A stretch of DNA of 64,000 nucleotides from Methanoculleus methanifontis (GCF_030464365.1 NZ_VCYI01000003.1:124001-188000), one strand, 5' to 3'; shown: positions 1 through 8,929, counted from the first letter of the stretch. The notes: generated by a model from the letters alone, not told the origin. Numbers and translations are program-made.

Positions 1-1
1 C

Positions 2-763
2 GTCCTCGACCCCGCAATGGAGGTCATCGGGACGCTTGAGCATATCGCGCCGGACGAGCGGATCTACGCCGCCCGGTTCGTCGGCGACCGGCTGTATCTC
101 GTGACGTTCAAGCAGATCGATCCCCTCTTCGTCATCGACCTCTCGGACCCAAAACACCCGGGCATCCTCGGAAAACTCAAGATCCCGGGCTACTCCGACT
201 ACCTTCACCCCTATGACGCCGACCACATCATCGGTGTCGGGAAAGAGACCAGCGAGAACGATTGGGGCGGTGTCTCGGTGGAAGGGCTCAAGATCGCCCT
301 CTTCGACGTCTCGGACGTAAACAACCCCACCCTGATCGATACCGTCGTGATCGGGGAGCCCGGAACCGACTCGGAAGCCCTCCGCGACCACAAGGCCTTC
401 CTCTTCGTGAAAGAGAAGAACCTCCTCGCCATCCCGGTGAGCGAGATAAGACGGGTGGAGAACCGCGAATCGAAGTACCCCGGCTCCTACGGCACCACGA
501 CCTGGCAGGGGGCTTACGCCTACTCGGTAAACCCGGCAGAAGGGTTCGTCCTGCAGGGCACGGTCGCCCACGCGGAGAAGGGTTCCCCTTACACCTGGGA
601 CTCGCCCGACGCCGTGCGCCGGTCGCTCTTCATGGACGACACCCTCTACACCGTCTCAAAGCGGAGCGTCGTCATGACCGGTCTTGACGACGGCAGCCGG
701 ATCAACGAGGTCCTCCTCCCCTACCGGTGGGAGACCTACCCGACCCCGTACCCGGTCTGGTGA
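2..763 (+). CDS. Secreted-type beta-propeller domain protein, C-terminal part (5' truncated by window)
   Basis: The frame is open from base 2, so the gene begins before the window; the first internal ATG is at 17. The visible 250 or so residues read as beta-propeller blades of the archaeal Beta_propel type: alternating short hydrophobic strands with repeated phrases such as LYLVTFKQIDPLFVIDLSDP and ALFDVSDVNNPTLIDTV, each ending in an acidic turn. Such proteins are usually surface exposed in methanogens; the signal peptide would lie upstream and cannot be seen. Its 3' end overlaps the 3' end of the convergent P-type ATPase gene by about 28 bases. Binding partner or function is not known. Confidence 0.75.
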   Translation, partial: VLDPAMEVIGTLEHIAPDERIYAARFVGDRLYLVTFKQIDPLFVIDLSDPKHPGILGKLKIPGYSDYLHPYDADHIIGVGKETSENDWGGVSVEGLKIALFDVSDVNNPTLIDTVVIGEPGTDSEALRDHKAFLFVKEKNLLAIPVSEIRRVENRESKYPGSYGTTTWQGAYAYSVNPAEGFVLQGTVAHAEKGSPYTWDSPDAVRRSLFMDDTLYTVSKRSVVMTGLDDGSRINEVLLPYRWETYPTPYPVW

Positions 764-3480
764 CCGGGAGGACGGTGTTTCCTCACCGCCTTGAAGATCT
801 CCATCACGACCACGACCGAGGAGGCGAGAACGAGCAGCAAGAACCATTCGACCGGGGAAACAGGCTGCAGCTGGAGAATATCCTGGATAACCGGGATATA
901 GAGCGCGAGGATATGGATACCCTGCGCGGCAACAACGCCTGCAATCAGGAAGTAGTTGCGACTGATGGGGACACGGAAAGTCGAGCGGTACTCCGACCGG
1001 CAGTTGAAGACATGGAAGTTCTCGAAGAGCACCATCAGCAGGACGATCAGGTTCCGGGCCGCGAACTCGTCCCACCCGTTTGAAAGGAGCCAGTACCAGG
1101 TTCCGACTGCCACCAGCGCGATGACCGTCCCGGAGATGAGCACCTCCTCGATCATCACCAGGTTGAATATCCCCTCCTCCGGCCTTCGCGGCGGCCGGTT
1201 CATGACGCCAGGCTCGCCTCGCTCGAACGCCAGCGCCACGTCCTGGATACCGTTCGTCACCAGGTTCAGCCAGAGGAGCTGGACCGCGAGGAGGGGCAAC
1301 GGCAGGCCTATGATGAGGGCGAGCATGAAGAGGAGCACCTCGGCAAACCCGGTTGATATCAGGAGGTAGACGACTTTGCGGACATTGTCGTAGGCGTACC
1401 GTCCTTCCTCGATCCCGGCGACGATCGAGGCGAAGTCGTCGTCGGTGACGATCAGCGACGCCGTATCCTTGGCGACGTCGGTCCCGGAACCCATCGCGAC
1501 CCCGATGTTCGCGCTCCGGAGCGCCGGCGCGTCGTTGACCCCGTCCCCGGTGACCGCGACGAATGCCCCGCTCTCCCGGTATGCCTCGACGATCCGGAGT
1601 TTCTGCAGCGGCGTCACCCGGGCAAAGACCCGGGCACCCTGCACCCGGTCGATGAACTTCGAGAACGTCGGGACCTCGTCATCACCCAGTTCCGCGCCGG
1701 TGACGACCCTGTCGGGGGAGTCCGCGATATCGAGTTCCCGCGCGATGGCGAGAGCCGTTGCGGGGTGATCCCCCGTCACCATCACCACATCGACCCCGGC
1801 GTTGCGGCACCGCCGCACGGCGTCGGGCACGTCGGGCCGGATCGGGTCGATGAACCCGACCAGGCCGAGGAGCTCGAGGGGAGGGAGCTTTGGGTTCTCC
1901 GCGGAGACCTCTCCCTCCGCACGACCCCGGGCCACGGCGAGCACCCGGTAGCCGCGGGAGGTGAGGGTCTCGAGGTCCCCCTGCACCCGGTCCGGGTCGA
2001 GCGGCATACTGCCGTCCGGCCCGCCGGCCATGGTGCGGCAGGATGGAATGACCGTTTCCGCAGCCCCCTTGACCGCCACCAGGGTCTCCTCGCCCTCCTG
2101 GTACCAGACGGCGGCATACCGCCGCTCGGACTCGAAGGGGATCTCGGCGACGGCAGGCGCACTCTCGCGAATACCGGCGGGGTCGAGCCCCAGCTTGTAG
2201 GTGAGTGCAAGGAACGCCACGTCGATCGCATCGCCCCGGTGCGTCCAGTCCCCCTCGTCGGTCCGCTCCAGGCCGGCCTCGTTGCTGATCGTCGCCGCCC
2301 GGGCCAGGTGTTCTATCCGGTCACGGGCGGAGCCGGCGACAAGATCGCCGCTCCCGTCGAGCACCTCTCCCTCGCCGGCGTACCCGGCTCCGGTGACCGA
2401 GAACATTTCGCCTGTGGGCAGGGCGACGACCCGGGCGGTCTGCTGGTTCACGGTGAGGGTGCCGGTCTTGTCGCTCGCGATCAGCGTGCAGCTCCCGAGA
2501 CTCTCCACGGCCGCGAGGAACCGGACGATGACGTTTCGTCCGGCCATCCGTGACGTCGCGATCGAGAGCGCGACGGTCAGGGCGACCGGCAGACCCTCGG
2601 GGATCGCCGAGACCGCGAGCGCGACGGCGAGGAAGAAGACCTCAAGCGGGGGCACCCCCTGGCCGAGGACGATGATCGCAAGCACCCCGGTGGCGGCAAG
2701 GACGGCGATGCTGATCTTTCTGGAGAAGTCTTCCATGCGCAGGACGAGCGGGGGTTTCCCCATCTCGGACGCCGTGACCGTCTCGGCGATCTGCCCGATC
2801 TCGGTGTTCTGGCCGGTCGCGACCACGACTCCCGTGGTCCGGCCGCTCATGATAGTGCTGCCGGCATAGAGCATATTCAGACGGTCGGCCAGGGGCAGCG
2901 AGGCATCGAGAGCATCCGGGCGCTTTTGAATCGCGTGGGACTCACCGGTCAGGAGGGACTCGTCGACGGCGAGTGACTGCGCCCTGACGCTGCGGACATC
3001 GGCAGGAACCCGATCGCCCGACTCCAGAATGAGGCGGTCACCGGGGACAAGATCCTCCGCCGGGACAGTCGCCTCGCGGCCATCCCGCCTCACCCGGGCA
3101 TGGATCTTGAGCATCTCCTGCAGCGCCGTTGCGCTCCGCTCCGCCTTCACCTCCTGGAACGTCCCGATGACGGCGTTAATCAGGATGACGATGAAGATGA
3201 AGGCCGCGTCGGTGAAGTCGGCGAAGAGGGTGGAGATGATCCCCGCTGCAAGGAGCACGTAGATGAGCGGGCTCGTGAACTGCCGGAGGAAGACCTCAAG
3301 CACCGTCGGAGGCCGCTTCTGCGGGAGGGCGTTTTCTCCGAATATCCTGCGCCGCCGGGCGACCTCGGCGTCGGTGAGGCCCTCGTCCGGCGAGGCGAGC
3401 GTTTCAGCTGCATCTTCCGCCGGCAGGGCGTGCCATGCCGTCGTCCGGGATTCTTCGGGTGAGAGGGAAGAGTCTGTCAT
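736..3480 (-). CDS. P-type cation-transporting ATPase (P2, SERCA/PMR1-like)
   Basis: A 914-residue membrane pump coupling ATP hydrolysis to cation transport. Visible in order: an N-terminal cation-ATPase domain, the actuator motif TGES at residue 178, the PEGL motif of membrane helix 4 at 294-297, the phosphorylation motif DKTGT with its aspartate at 337, the hinge TGDGVND ending at 650, and a C-terminal block of four or more helices. PEGL and overall length fit the P2 group (Ca2+, Mn2+ or Na+/K+-type) rather than heavy-metal P1B pumps, and no N-terminal CxxC metal domain is present. The exact ion cannot be decided. It is a single gene, convergent with the beta-propeller gene, and the start ATG at 3480 is the first in frame. 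Confidence 0.92.
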   Translation of the reverse strand: MTDSSLSPEESRTTAWHALPAEDAAETLASPDEGLTDAEVARRRRIFGENALPQKRPPTVLEVFLRQFTSPLIYVLLAAGIISTLFADFTDAAFIFIVILINAVIGTFQEVKAERSATALQEMLKIHARVRRDGREATVPAEDLVPGDRLILESGDRVPADVRSVRAQSLAVDESLLTGESHAIQKRPDALDASLPLADRLNMLYAGSTIMSGRTTGVVVATGQNTEIGQIAETVTASEMGKPPLVLRMEDFSRKISIAVLAATGVLAIIVLGQGVPPLEVFFLAVALAVSAIPEGLPVALTVALSIATSRMAGRNVIVRFLAAVESLGSCTLIASDKTGTLTVNQQTARVVALPTGEMFSVTGAGYAGEGEVLDGSGDLVAGSARDRIEHLARAATISNEAGLERTDEGDWTHRGDAIDVAFLALTYKLGLDPAGIRESAPAVAEIPFESERRYAAVWYQEGEETLVAVKGAAETVIPSCRTMAGGPDGSMPLDPDRVQGDLETLTSRGYRVLAVARGRAEGEVSAENPKLPPLELLGLVGFIDPIRPDVPDAVRRCRNAGVDVVMVTGDHPATALAIARELDIADSPDRVVTGAELGDDEVPTFSKFIDRVQGARVFARVTPLQKLRIVEAYRESGAFVAVTGDGVNDAPALRSANIGVAMGSGTDVAKDTASLIVTDDDFASIVAGIEEGRYAYDNVRKVVYLLISTGFAEVLLFMLALIIGLPLPLLAVQLLWLNLVTNGIQDVALAFERGEPGVMNRPPRRPEEGIFNLVMIEEVLISGTVIALVAVGTWYWLLSNGWDEFAARNLIVLLMVLFENFHVFNCRSEYRSTFRVPISRNYFLIAGVVAAQGIHILALYIPVIQDILQLQPVSPVEWFLLLVLASSVVVVMEIFKAVRKHRPPGHQTGYGVG

Positions 3481-3644
3481 CGCCGCGTTGTCATGCAGGG
3501 TTATTCATCCATACACCGGTACTGCAGGATGTGAAATGGAACGCCGGGTGGATCTCCAGGGAGATAGCATATATGTTACGTAGAGCTCAACCAGGAGACG
3601 CCAAGCCCGCCGTCTCCCATCTTCCAGCCTGAAGGGTATCGCTG

Positions 3645-5561
3645 CTACCGCACTCCCTCCCGCGGGATGCCCGCCGGCGCATGCTCCGGAACCCACCGGC
3701 CTTCCGCGTGCGCGAGATACAGGGCACTGTTGACGAGGCCGATGTGGGTGAAGGCCTGGGGGAAGTTCCCCAGGAACTCCCCGGTATCCGGGTCGAACTC
3801 CTCCGGCAGGAGGCCCAGGTGGTTTGCCCGGGCCACGATCCCGTCAAAGATCTCCCTCGCTTCCTCCACCCTCCCCGAGAGTGCCAGGACGTCCACCAGC
3901 CAGAAGGTGCAGAGGCCGAAGGCCCCCTCCCCGCCGGGGAGGCCGTCGTCAGCGAGGTAGCGGTAGACGAGGCCGTTCTTCGTCAGGTGTTCGAGCGTCG
4001 CATCGATCGTTCCCTGGACCCGCTCGTCGTCGAAGGGGAGGAACTCGACGAGGGGGATGCGGAGATTGACCGCGTCGAGCGCCTTCGACCCGAACGACTG
4101 CACGAACGAGCCTAACCCGGGATCGTAGCCCTCGGCGAGCACCCGCTCCCGGATGGTCTCCCGCGTGCGCCGCCACCGGTCGACGTCGCCGGGAAGGCCG
4201 TGGTGCTCCGCGAGATAGATCGCCCGGTCGAGAGCGACCCAGACCATCACCTTCGAGTAGACGAAATGCTGCGCCGGGCCCCGGATCTCCCAGATACCCT
4301 GGTCGGGCTCCGTCCACCGGCTGCAGGCGTAATCCGCGACGGCGGAGAGGAACCGGAGGGCCTCGGGTCCCAGGTTCACGCCCCGGCGGATGAGTTCGTA
4401 GCCGGTGGAGATGAGCTCCCCGAAGATCTCAAGCTGCAGCTGGTTTGCGGCGGCGTTCCCGATCCGGACCGGGCGAGACTCGCGGTAGCCTTCCAGGTGC
4501 GTAAGTTCGACCTCCGTCAGGTCGGCCGTTGCGTCGTGCAACGCAAACAGCACCTGTGGCTGCCGTGCCCCGGAGTGGGCCTCGGCGGTCCGCTCCATCC
4601 ACTGGAGGAACTCGATCGCCTCCCGGGGATGACCGAGTGAGATTAGGGCCTGGGCCGTCATCGAGGCGTCCCGGACCCAGGCGTAGCGGTAATCCCAGTT
4701 CCGGACCCCCCCGATCTCTTCGGGGAGGGATGTCGTGGGAGCGGCGGCGATCGCCCCCGAGTCGGCCATGGTCAGGAGTTTCAGGGTCAGCTCGGCCCGG
4801 GTGACGTAAGGGAGCCACTCACCGGCCCACCGGGGCGTCTGCGCCAGGTCCTCGTAGTGCGCCCAGGTCCGCCAGACACTGATCGTCTCGGCAAGGGCTG
4901 CTTCGGCACGGGTGGGGTCACAGGTCATGTCCTCGAGGCCCCAGCGTGTCTGGAGCACCCTCCGGTCACCCTCCTGCATCATGAACCGGGCATGGAGGTT
5001 GGCGCCCTGCCCGTTCGAGTCAATCCCGGCGTCCTCCAGTCCGCAGAGGAAGATCGCCTCACCGCCGCTGGTGGCAAGCCACCCGCCCGGGACCGCTTCG
5101 ATGCTGGTCCGGGCCTGGGCGTAGTCGAACCGCGGCGACCACTCGACCGCCACCTCCACGGTGCCCTCCTCGCAGTCGAGAATACGGAGGATCACAGGTG
5201 GCGCATGCGACTCCCCGCGGCCGGAGATCTCCCCCGTGAGAGGCATCAGGTCGGTCACCGCAAGTCTTCCGGAGCCCGCCTGGAACCTGGTGACGAGGAC
5301 GTTCGTATCCTCGATGTAGTCCTGAACGCCTAAGCCCCCGTCCGCAACCGAGACCGAGAAGCGCCCGCCGCGCCCGGCGTCGAGGATGGCGGCAAAGACG
5401 CTCGGGCTCTCGAGGTACGGGAAGCAGCACCAGTCGACCGAGCCATTCCGACCGACGAGCGCCGCCGTCCGGAGGTTGCCGATGATCCCGTAGTCCGAGA
5501 TGGGCAGGTAGCCGGGAGGGGCCAGATCTCCCGGCGGGCGAGGGTCTTCTGGAGTGCGCAT
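3645..5561 (-). CDS. Glycoside hydrolase family 15 protein (glucoamylase/trehalase type), copy 1
   Basis: A 638-residue cytoplasmic enzyme of the GH15 family, inverting alpha-glucosidases including archaeal glucoamylases and GH15 trehalases. It has the N-terminal beta-sandwich entry block (SDYGIIGNLRTAALVG, then SVDWCCFPYLESPS), the (alpha/alpha)6 barrel signatures GGVRNWDYRYAWVRDAS and, near the end, EEFDPDTGEFLGNFPQAFTH. There is no signal peptide. It has exactly the same length as a second GH15 gene at 60596-62512 and shares all these blocks, so the two are paralogs. Substrate is unproven: trehalose or an intracellular glucan are the plausible choices. It stands alone between the cation pump and a cupin gene. 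Confidence 0.9.
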   Translation of the reverse strand: MRTPEDPRPPGDLAPPGYLPISDYGIIGNLRTAALVGRNGSVDWCCFPYLESPSVFAAILDAGRGGRFSVSVADGGLGVQDYIEDTNVLVTRFQAGSGRLAVTDLMPLTGEISGRGESHAPPVILRILDCEEGTVEVAVEWSPRFDYAQARTSIEAVPGGWLATSGGEAIFLCGLEDAGIDSNGQGANLHARFMMQEGDRRVLQTRWGLEDMTCDPTRAEAALAETISVWRTWAHYEDLAQTPRWAGEWLPYVTRAELTLKLLTMADSGAIAAAPTTSLPEEIGGVRNWDYRYAWVRDASMTAQALISLGHPREAIEFLQWMERTAEAHSGARQPQVLFALHDATADLTEVELTHLEGYRESRPVRIGNAAANQLQLEIFGELISTGYELIRRGVNLGPEALRFLSAVADYACSRWTEPDQGIWEIRGPAQHFVYSKVMVWVALDRAIYLAEHHGLPGDVDRWRRTRETIRERVLAEGYDPGLGSFVQSFGSKALDAVNLRIPLVEFLPFDDERVQGTIDATLEHLTKNGLVYRYLADDGLPGGEGAFGLCTFWLVDVLALSGRVEEAREIFDGIVARANHLGLLPEEFDPDTGEFLGNFPQAFTHIGLVNSALYLAHAEGRWVPEHAPAGIPREGVR

Positions 5562-5620
5562 GGGAGGAGACCGGACGCCAATGTATAAAAATCTGCAGGT
5601 GGCGACCTGCGGCGGCCCGG

Positions 5621-5956
5621 TCAGGCGTGGATCATCGTCAGCATCATCTTGAACCGCGTGACTGCGTGGACCGCATGGGGGATCGTTGCCGGCATGATGA
5701 TCAGGTTGCCGGCCGCCACCGAGTATTCCTTGCCCGCGATGGTGACGAGGGCCTTCCCGTCGATGACCTGGAGGACGGCGTCGTAAGGCGCGGTGTGCTC
5801 CGAGAGGCCTTCGCCCGCGTCGAACGCAAAGACCGTGATGGTGCCGGACTTCGTGTAGGCGAGCATCCGGCTGACGATCGAGCCCGGCTGGTAGGCGACG
5901 AGGTCGCGGGGGTCGATGACCTGCTCGGCGAGGTTCTCTTTCTTTGCTTCAGGCAT
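5621..5956 (-). CDS. Cupin-domain protein
   Basis: A 111-residue single-domain cupin with the order charged N-terminus, first strand block (TITVFAFDAGEGLSEHTAPYD), second block (VTIAGKEYSVAAGNLIIMPA, then IPHAVHAVTRFKMMLTM). Histidines in SEHTAPYD and IPHAVHA are the likely metal ligands. Small stand-alone cupins of this type are common in methanogens and have no assigned reaction; a sensor, small isomerase or dioxygenase remnant are all possible. It lies 59 bases upstream of the GH15 gene on the same strand and could be cotranscribed with it. Confidence 0.85.
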   Translation of the reverse strand: MPEAKKENLAEQVIDPRDLVAYQPGSIVSRMLAYTKSGTITVFAFDAGEGLSEHTAPYDAVLQVIDGKALVTIAGKEYSVAAGNLIIMPATIPHAVHAVTRFKMMLTMIHA

Positions 5957-6094
5957 AGGAGTCCGTTCTCACTGCAGGGTATTCTGTCTTGCGCCTGAAG
6001 CGACGAACAGGCATACAAGCCCCTAACCCGTATGGACAGTCTGAAGGTATGACCCACTCTCAAATCCGATCACCGCCCGATCCCCGGTGAGAAG

Positions 6095-6104
6095 AATATT
6101 ATAA
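6095..6104 (+). promoter_or_regulatory. TATA box candidate for hicBA
   Basis: AATATTATAA lies about 30 bases upstream of the HicB GTG, in an otherwise GC-rich background, at the spacing expected for an archaeal BoxA with a short leader. Confidence 0.5.
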
Positions 6105-6132
6105 CGGGTGAATGAACTGTTAATGGTCGAAG

Positions 6133-6378
6133 GTGATACCATTGACAAAGGTGCGACTAACTATTCTGATATGGGAGGAAGAGGGGACCTATGTTTCAAA
6201 GTGCCAGGAACTCGAGGTTGCCAGTTGCGGCGATACTCCGGAAGAAGCGCTGGATAATATCCGTGAAGCGATCGAGCTCTACCTGGAGAATGCAAGAGAA
6301 CTCGGGATGCTGCAGGACATTGAACCTATCCTGACATCGCGACACAAGTTCACCTCGGTCATTGAGGTCGAGGCATGA
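6133..6378 (+). CDS. hicB: HicB-family antitoxin
   Basis: An 81-residue protein with the compact alpha/beta HicB fold: strand LTILIWEEEGTYVSKCQELE, then GDTPEEALDNIREAIELYLENA, the usual helix that follows the substrate-like cleft. No C-terminal DNA-binding extension (ribbon-helix-helix or HTH) is seen, so autoregulation may need other contacts. The start is GTG at 6133, or TTG at 6142; no ATG is available. The stop overlaps the next gene's ATG (ATGA at 6375-6378). The order antitoxin then toxin is common in archaeal hicBA pairs. Role in the family: neutralises the HicA mRNA interferase. Confidence 0.85.
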   Translation: MIPLTKVRLTILIWEEEGTYVSKCQELEVASCGDTPEEALDNIREAIELYLENARELGMLQDIEPILTSRHKFTSVIEVEA

Positions 6379-6608
6379 CGAAGCTGCCTCAGATCTCTTC
6401 CGATGACGTCATAAAGAAGTTGAAGGCAATCGGGTTCGGTTACGCTCCTCACCGGGGAAAGGGAAGCCACGTAGCTCTCTATAAAATCGGGGGCGATGGG
6501 AGCAAACTACTTGTCATCGTTCCTCGACGCGATCCAATTCCCCGCGGGGCGCTTCTCTCGATCCTGAAGCAGGCACGCCTTACAAAAGAAGAGTTCCTTG
6601 ATCTGTAA
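6375..6608 (+). CDS. hicA: HicA-family toxin (mRNA interferase)
   Basis: A 77-residue double-stranded-RNA-binding-fold protein of the HicA family. It shows the diagnostic order: N-terminal helix (VIKKLKAIGFGYAPHRGKGSH) carrying the catalytic histidine in GSH, central strand VALYK, then the RDPIPRGALLSILKQA block. The GSH histidine and length are intact, so it should be active. Translation is coupled to hicB through an ATGA overlap. A T-run at 6662-6669 probably ends the transcript. HicA cleaves mRNA in a translation-independent way in characterised systems. Confidence 0.87.
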   Translation: MTKLPQISSDDVIKKLKAIGFGYAPHRGKGSHVALYKIGGDGSKLLVIVPRRDPIPRGALLSILKQARLTKEEFLDL

Positions 6609-6661
6609 AGGTCTATCACCGGAGTCGCCCGGAGAACAATTGAAAGTCCCACATCCTCACC

Positions 6662-6669
6662 TTTTTTTT
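6662..6669 (+). terminator. T-run terminator after hicBA
   Basis: Eight consecutive T residues lie 54 bases after the hicA stop, the usual form of archaeal intrinsic termination. Confidence 0.5.
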
Positions 6670-6701
6670 CACCCGGCCCACAAAATAGTAAGAGACCCTC
6701 C

Positions 6702-7820
6702 GTGTACTACCATCTCATCCTGACCGACAACTGCAACCTCTGCTGCACCTACTGCCGGGGGAAGGCCTTCACCGTCGACCCCCTGGAGACATGCGATATC
6801 GCTGTCGACGAAGAGCTCCCCGTGGACCTCGATATCGATCTCGCCGACCTCTACCGGTTCCTCGGAAAGGACCCCGACGCCGTGCTGACCTTCTACGGCG
6901 GGGAGCCCCTCCTCGCCGCCGACCTCGTCCGCGAGCTCGTCCGCGACGCCCCGGTATCAGCGCTGATCCTGCATACCAACGGCACCCTCCTCGACCGCCT
7001 CGAACCTGCGACCGCGAACCGCATCGACACGATCCTGGTCTCGATCGACGGCCCGGAGGAACTCACCGACACACACCGCGGGGAGGGGACGTTCCGCCGG
7101 ATCATCGGAAACCTTCGGGGTCTCGTGGGCGGCGGGTTCTCCGGCGAGTTGATCGCCCGGATGACCGTGACCGAGGATACCGATATCGTGGAGGCCGTCC
7201 GCTACCTCACGGCAAACGACGAGTTCTCCTTTCCGGCCGTCCACTGGCAGATGGACGCGAACTTCTGGAACGACTACAGCCTCCGCGACTACGCGGCCTG
7301 GGCGGAGGAGAGTTATAACCCCGGCATCCGGTCGCTTGTCGCGTTCTGGGTCGAGACGATGTGCGACGAAGGAAGGGTGCTCCGGTGGTACCCCTTCATC
7401 GACCCGGTGGAGGACATGCTGTTATCGCGACCGAGCATGCTCCGGTGCGGGTGCGGCCACGCGAACTACAGCATCATGACCGACGGCCACATCGCTCCCT
7501 GCCCGATCATGGTCGGGATGAAGGACTACTACGCCGGGCACATCGCCACTGCCGACCCCCTCCGCCTCCCGGTGATGACCGTCACGGGAGCCTGCACGAC
7601 GTGCGATATTCGTGACTTCTGCGGTGGCCGGTGCCTCTACTCGAACATCACCAACCCCTGGCCGGAGGAGGGGCGGCGGATCGTCTGCGGGACGGTGGAG
7701 AACCTCCACTCGGCGCTCTCGGCGGCGCTCCCCGAGATCCGGGCCCTCATCCGCGACGGGAGCGTCCGGATGGAGGACTTCGCTCACCGGAAGTACAACA
7801 GCTGCGAGATCATACCGTAA
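6702..7820 (+). CDS. Radical SAM/SPASM-like protein, AF1577-type putative peptide-modifying enzyme
   Basis: A 372-residue radical SAM enzyme. The N-terminus opens with LTDNCNLCCTYC, giving the CX3CX2C iron-sulfur motif at about residues 12-19, followed by the glycine-rich FYGGEP SAM-binding block. The C-terminal third is rich in cysteines (CGCGHANYSIM, then PCPIM, CTTCDIRDFCGGRC and a late C), the layout of a SPASM domain with auxiliary clusters. Start and overall sequence match the AF1577-type family annotated as putative peptide-modifying enzymes. The start is GTG at 6702. No obvious precursor peptide sits upstream; a 54-residue Cys-pair protein follows 67 bases downstream. The substrate is unknown. 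Confidence 0.85.
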   Translation: MYYHLILTDNCNLCCTYCRGKAFTVDPLETCDIAVDEELPVDLDIDLADLYRFLGKDPDAVLTFYGGEPLLAADLVRELVRDAPVSALILHTNGTLLDRLEPATANRIDTILVSIDGPEELTDTHRGEGTFRRIIGNLRGLVGGGFSGELIARMTVTEDTDIVEAVRYLTANDEFSFPAVHWQMDANFWNDYSLRDYAAWAEESYNPGIRSLVAFWVETMCDEGRVLRWYPFIDPVEDMLLSRPSMLRCGCGHANYSIMTDGHIAPCPIMVGMKDYYAGHIATADPLRLPVMTVTGACTTCDIRDFCGGRCLYSNITNPWPEEGRRIVCGTVENLHSALSAALPEIRALIRDGSVRMEDFAHRKYNSCEIIP

Positions 7821-7887
7821 GGCGGTTCGGCGCCCTCCCCCGGGCCAACATTCATCCGTCCGGAAGGAAGATTATTTGCAGAGACCC

Positions 7888-8052
7888 ATGACGACCATCG
7901 GACAGATTCTCTGCAGAATCGGACTCCACAAGTGGGGCAGAAAGCGGGGGTACGACGAATACTCCTCCAACGTCATCGAGTGGGAGCAGCGGTGCGAACG
8001 GTGCGGTAAGAGAAAGCGGTGGGTCGAGGCGAAGCGGGACCGGCGGCGGTGA
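7888..8052 (+). CDS. Small zinc-ribbon-like protein (54 aa)
   Basis: A 54-residue basic protein starting at ATG 7888. It has one N-terminal cysteine in QILCRIGLHKW and a CERCGK knuckle, with a very basic tail (KRDRRR). The pattern C-x3-GLHxW followed by CxRCG resembles small DUF1660-type zinc-binding proteins often found in mobile DNA. It may be a true single-zinc ribbon. It follows the radical SAM gene on the same strand but has no leader-core layout typical of a modified peptide. Function unknown. Confidence 0.55.
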   Translation: MTTIGQILCRIGLHKWGRKRGYDEYSSNVIEWEQRCERCGKRKRWVEAKRDRRR

Positions 8053-8072
8053 TGGGGCTGTCCGTGGAAAAA

Positions 8073-8669
8073 TTATTTCTTGAACTCTTTACCTGCAGAG
8101 AAGGCCTTCGCGAGAACCTTCCCGAACCCATAGTATTCCTGGCGCATCGAGTCGTAGGCGAACGGCCGGATCTTCTCGATATCGGGCTTGCCGTCCTCCC
8201 CGATGACGCTCTCTTCCACCTTCACGTCCAGGATCTCCCCAATGAACTGGGTGTGCACGCCGATCTCGACCGTCTGAAGGAGACGGCACTCGAGGACGAC
8301 CGGAAACTCCCCGACGTACGGAGCGTTCACGAGATCGCTCTTTACCGGCGTCAGGTTGGTTGCGGCGAATTTATCCTCGTCCCGGCCGGAGACGATGCCG
8401 AAGTAGTCGGCCTCCCGGACGTAGTCCGTCGAGGGGATGCTGATCGTGAACTCGCGCTGTTTGAGCAGGTTCGCGTAGGTCTGCCGGGCCTTCTGCACCG
8501 AGACCGCCACCGACGGCGGACGGGACGAGCAGATGCCGCCCCACGCTGCGGTCATGGCGTCCGGACGGCCAGAGGCGTCGTAGGTTCCGATGATCAGGTC
8601 CGGATGGGGGTAGAGGAGGGTTCGCGGACCGATGGAACGTTTCGTCATGGCCTTATGTTTCGTCTTCAT
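8073..8669 (-). CDS. Flavin reductase family protein (FMN-binding split barrel)
   Basis: A 198-residue split-barrel flavoprotein. Conserved blocks: the N-terminal PHPDLIIGTYDASGRPDAMTAAWGG that packs on FMN, RPPSVAVSVQKARQTY, the FTISIPSTDYVREADYFGIVSG block, and the C-terminal GEILDVKVEE. Proteins of this type in methanogens reduce FMN or act with F420 or iron-sulfur flavoproteins; partners are not evident here. Start is ATG 8669 or, perhaps better by homologous length, ATG 8648 (MTKRSIGPR). Oddly the frame stays open upstream into the remnant of a membrane protein gene (8691-8929), so the two are physically fused at DNA level. Confidence 0.85.
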   Translation of the reverse strand: MKTKHKAMTKRSIGPRTLLYPHPDLIIGTYDASGRPDAMTAAWGGICSSRPPSVAVSVQKARQTYANLLKQREFTISIPSTDYVREADYFGIVSGRDEDKFAATNLTPVKSDLVNAPYVGEFPVVLECRLLQTVEIGVHTQFIGEILDVKVEESVIGEDGKPDIEKIRPFAYDSMRQEYYGFGKVLAKAFSAGKEFKK

Positions 8670-8690
8670 ACCCCGATAAACCTTTTCGAT

Positions 8691-8929
8691 CCCCTGGTGT
8701 GGTGCAGCGGCGGGTTCGCTTGAGAACGTCGCGAGCAGCGCACCGACAGGCCCGAGCGACGGGGTCGTCGCCCATACGATCAGCTGCGCCAGGAGCCCGC
8801 GGACGACGAAGACTGCAACAATCAGGCCCCAGAGGAGGAACTACCTCCGGATTTTCTCCCCCACGTCGCGAGAACGTCGGCGTTGATGATGGCGCTATCG
8901 ATGCTTGAGACGATCAATAACCAGTCCAT
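8691..8929 (-). pseudogene. Decayed DUF475/TerC-like membrane protein gene, 5' fragment
   Basis: Minus-strand translation from ATG 8929 gives MDWLLIVSSIDSAIINADVL, then, after a one-base shift, RR(stop)FLLWGLIVAVFVVRGLL followed by VWATTPSLGPVGALLATFSS. These are successive blocks of the DUF475 integral membrane family. The damage is readable: an internal deletion after MDWLLIV, a missing base just before the RR codons, a TGG to TAG change at the expected Trp, and loss of the whole 3' two thirds. The remaining frame runs directly into the flavin reductase frame. Family assignment is from memory of the signature blocks. Confidence 0.65.

Noticed and set aside
7888-8052. 54-residue protein as a radical SAM precursor peptide
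   Set aside because: Cys spacing fits a zinc ribbon and there is no leader-core pattern; kept only as a weak alternative.
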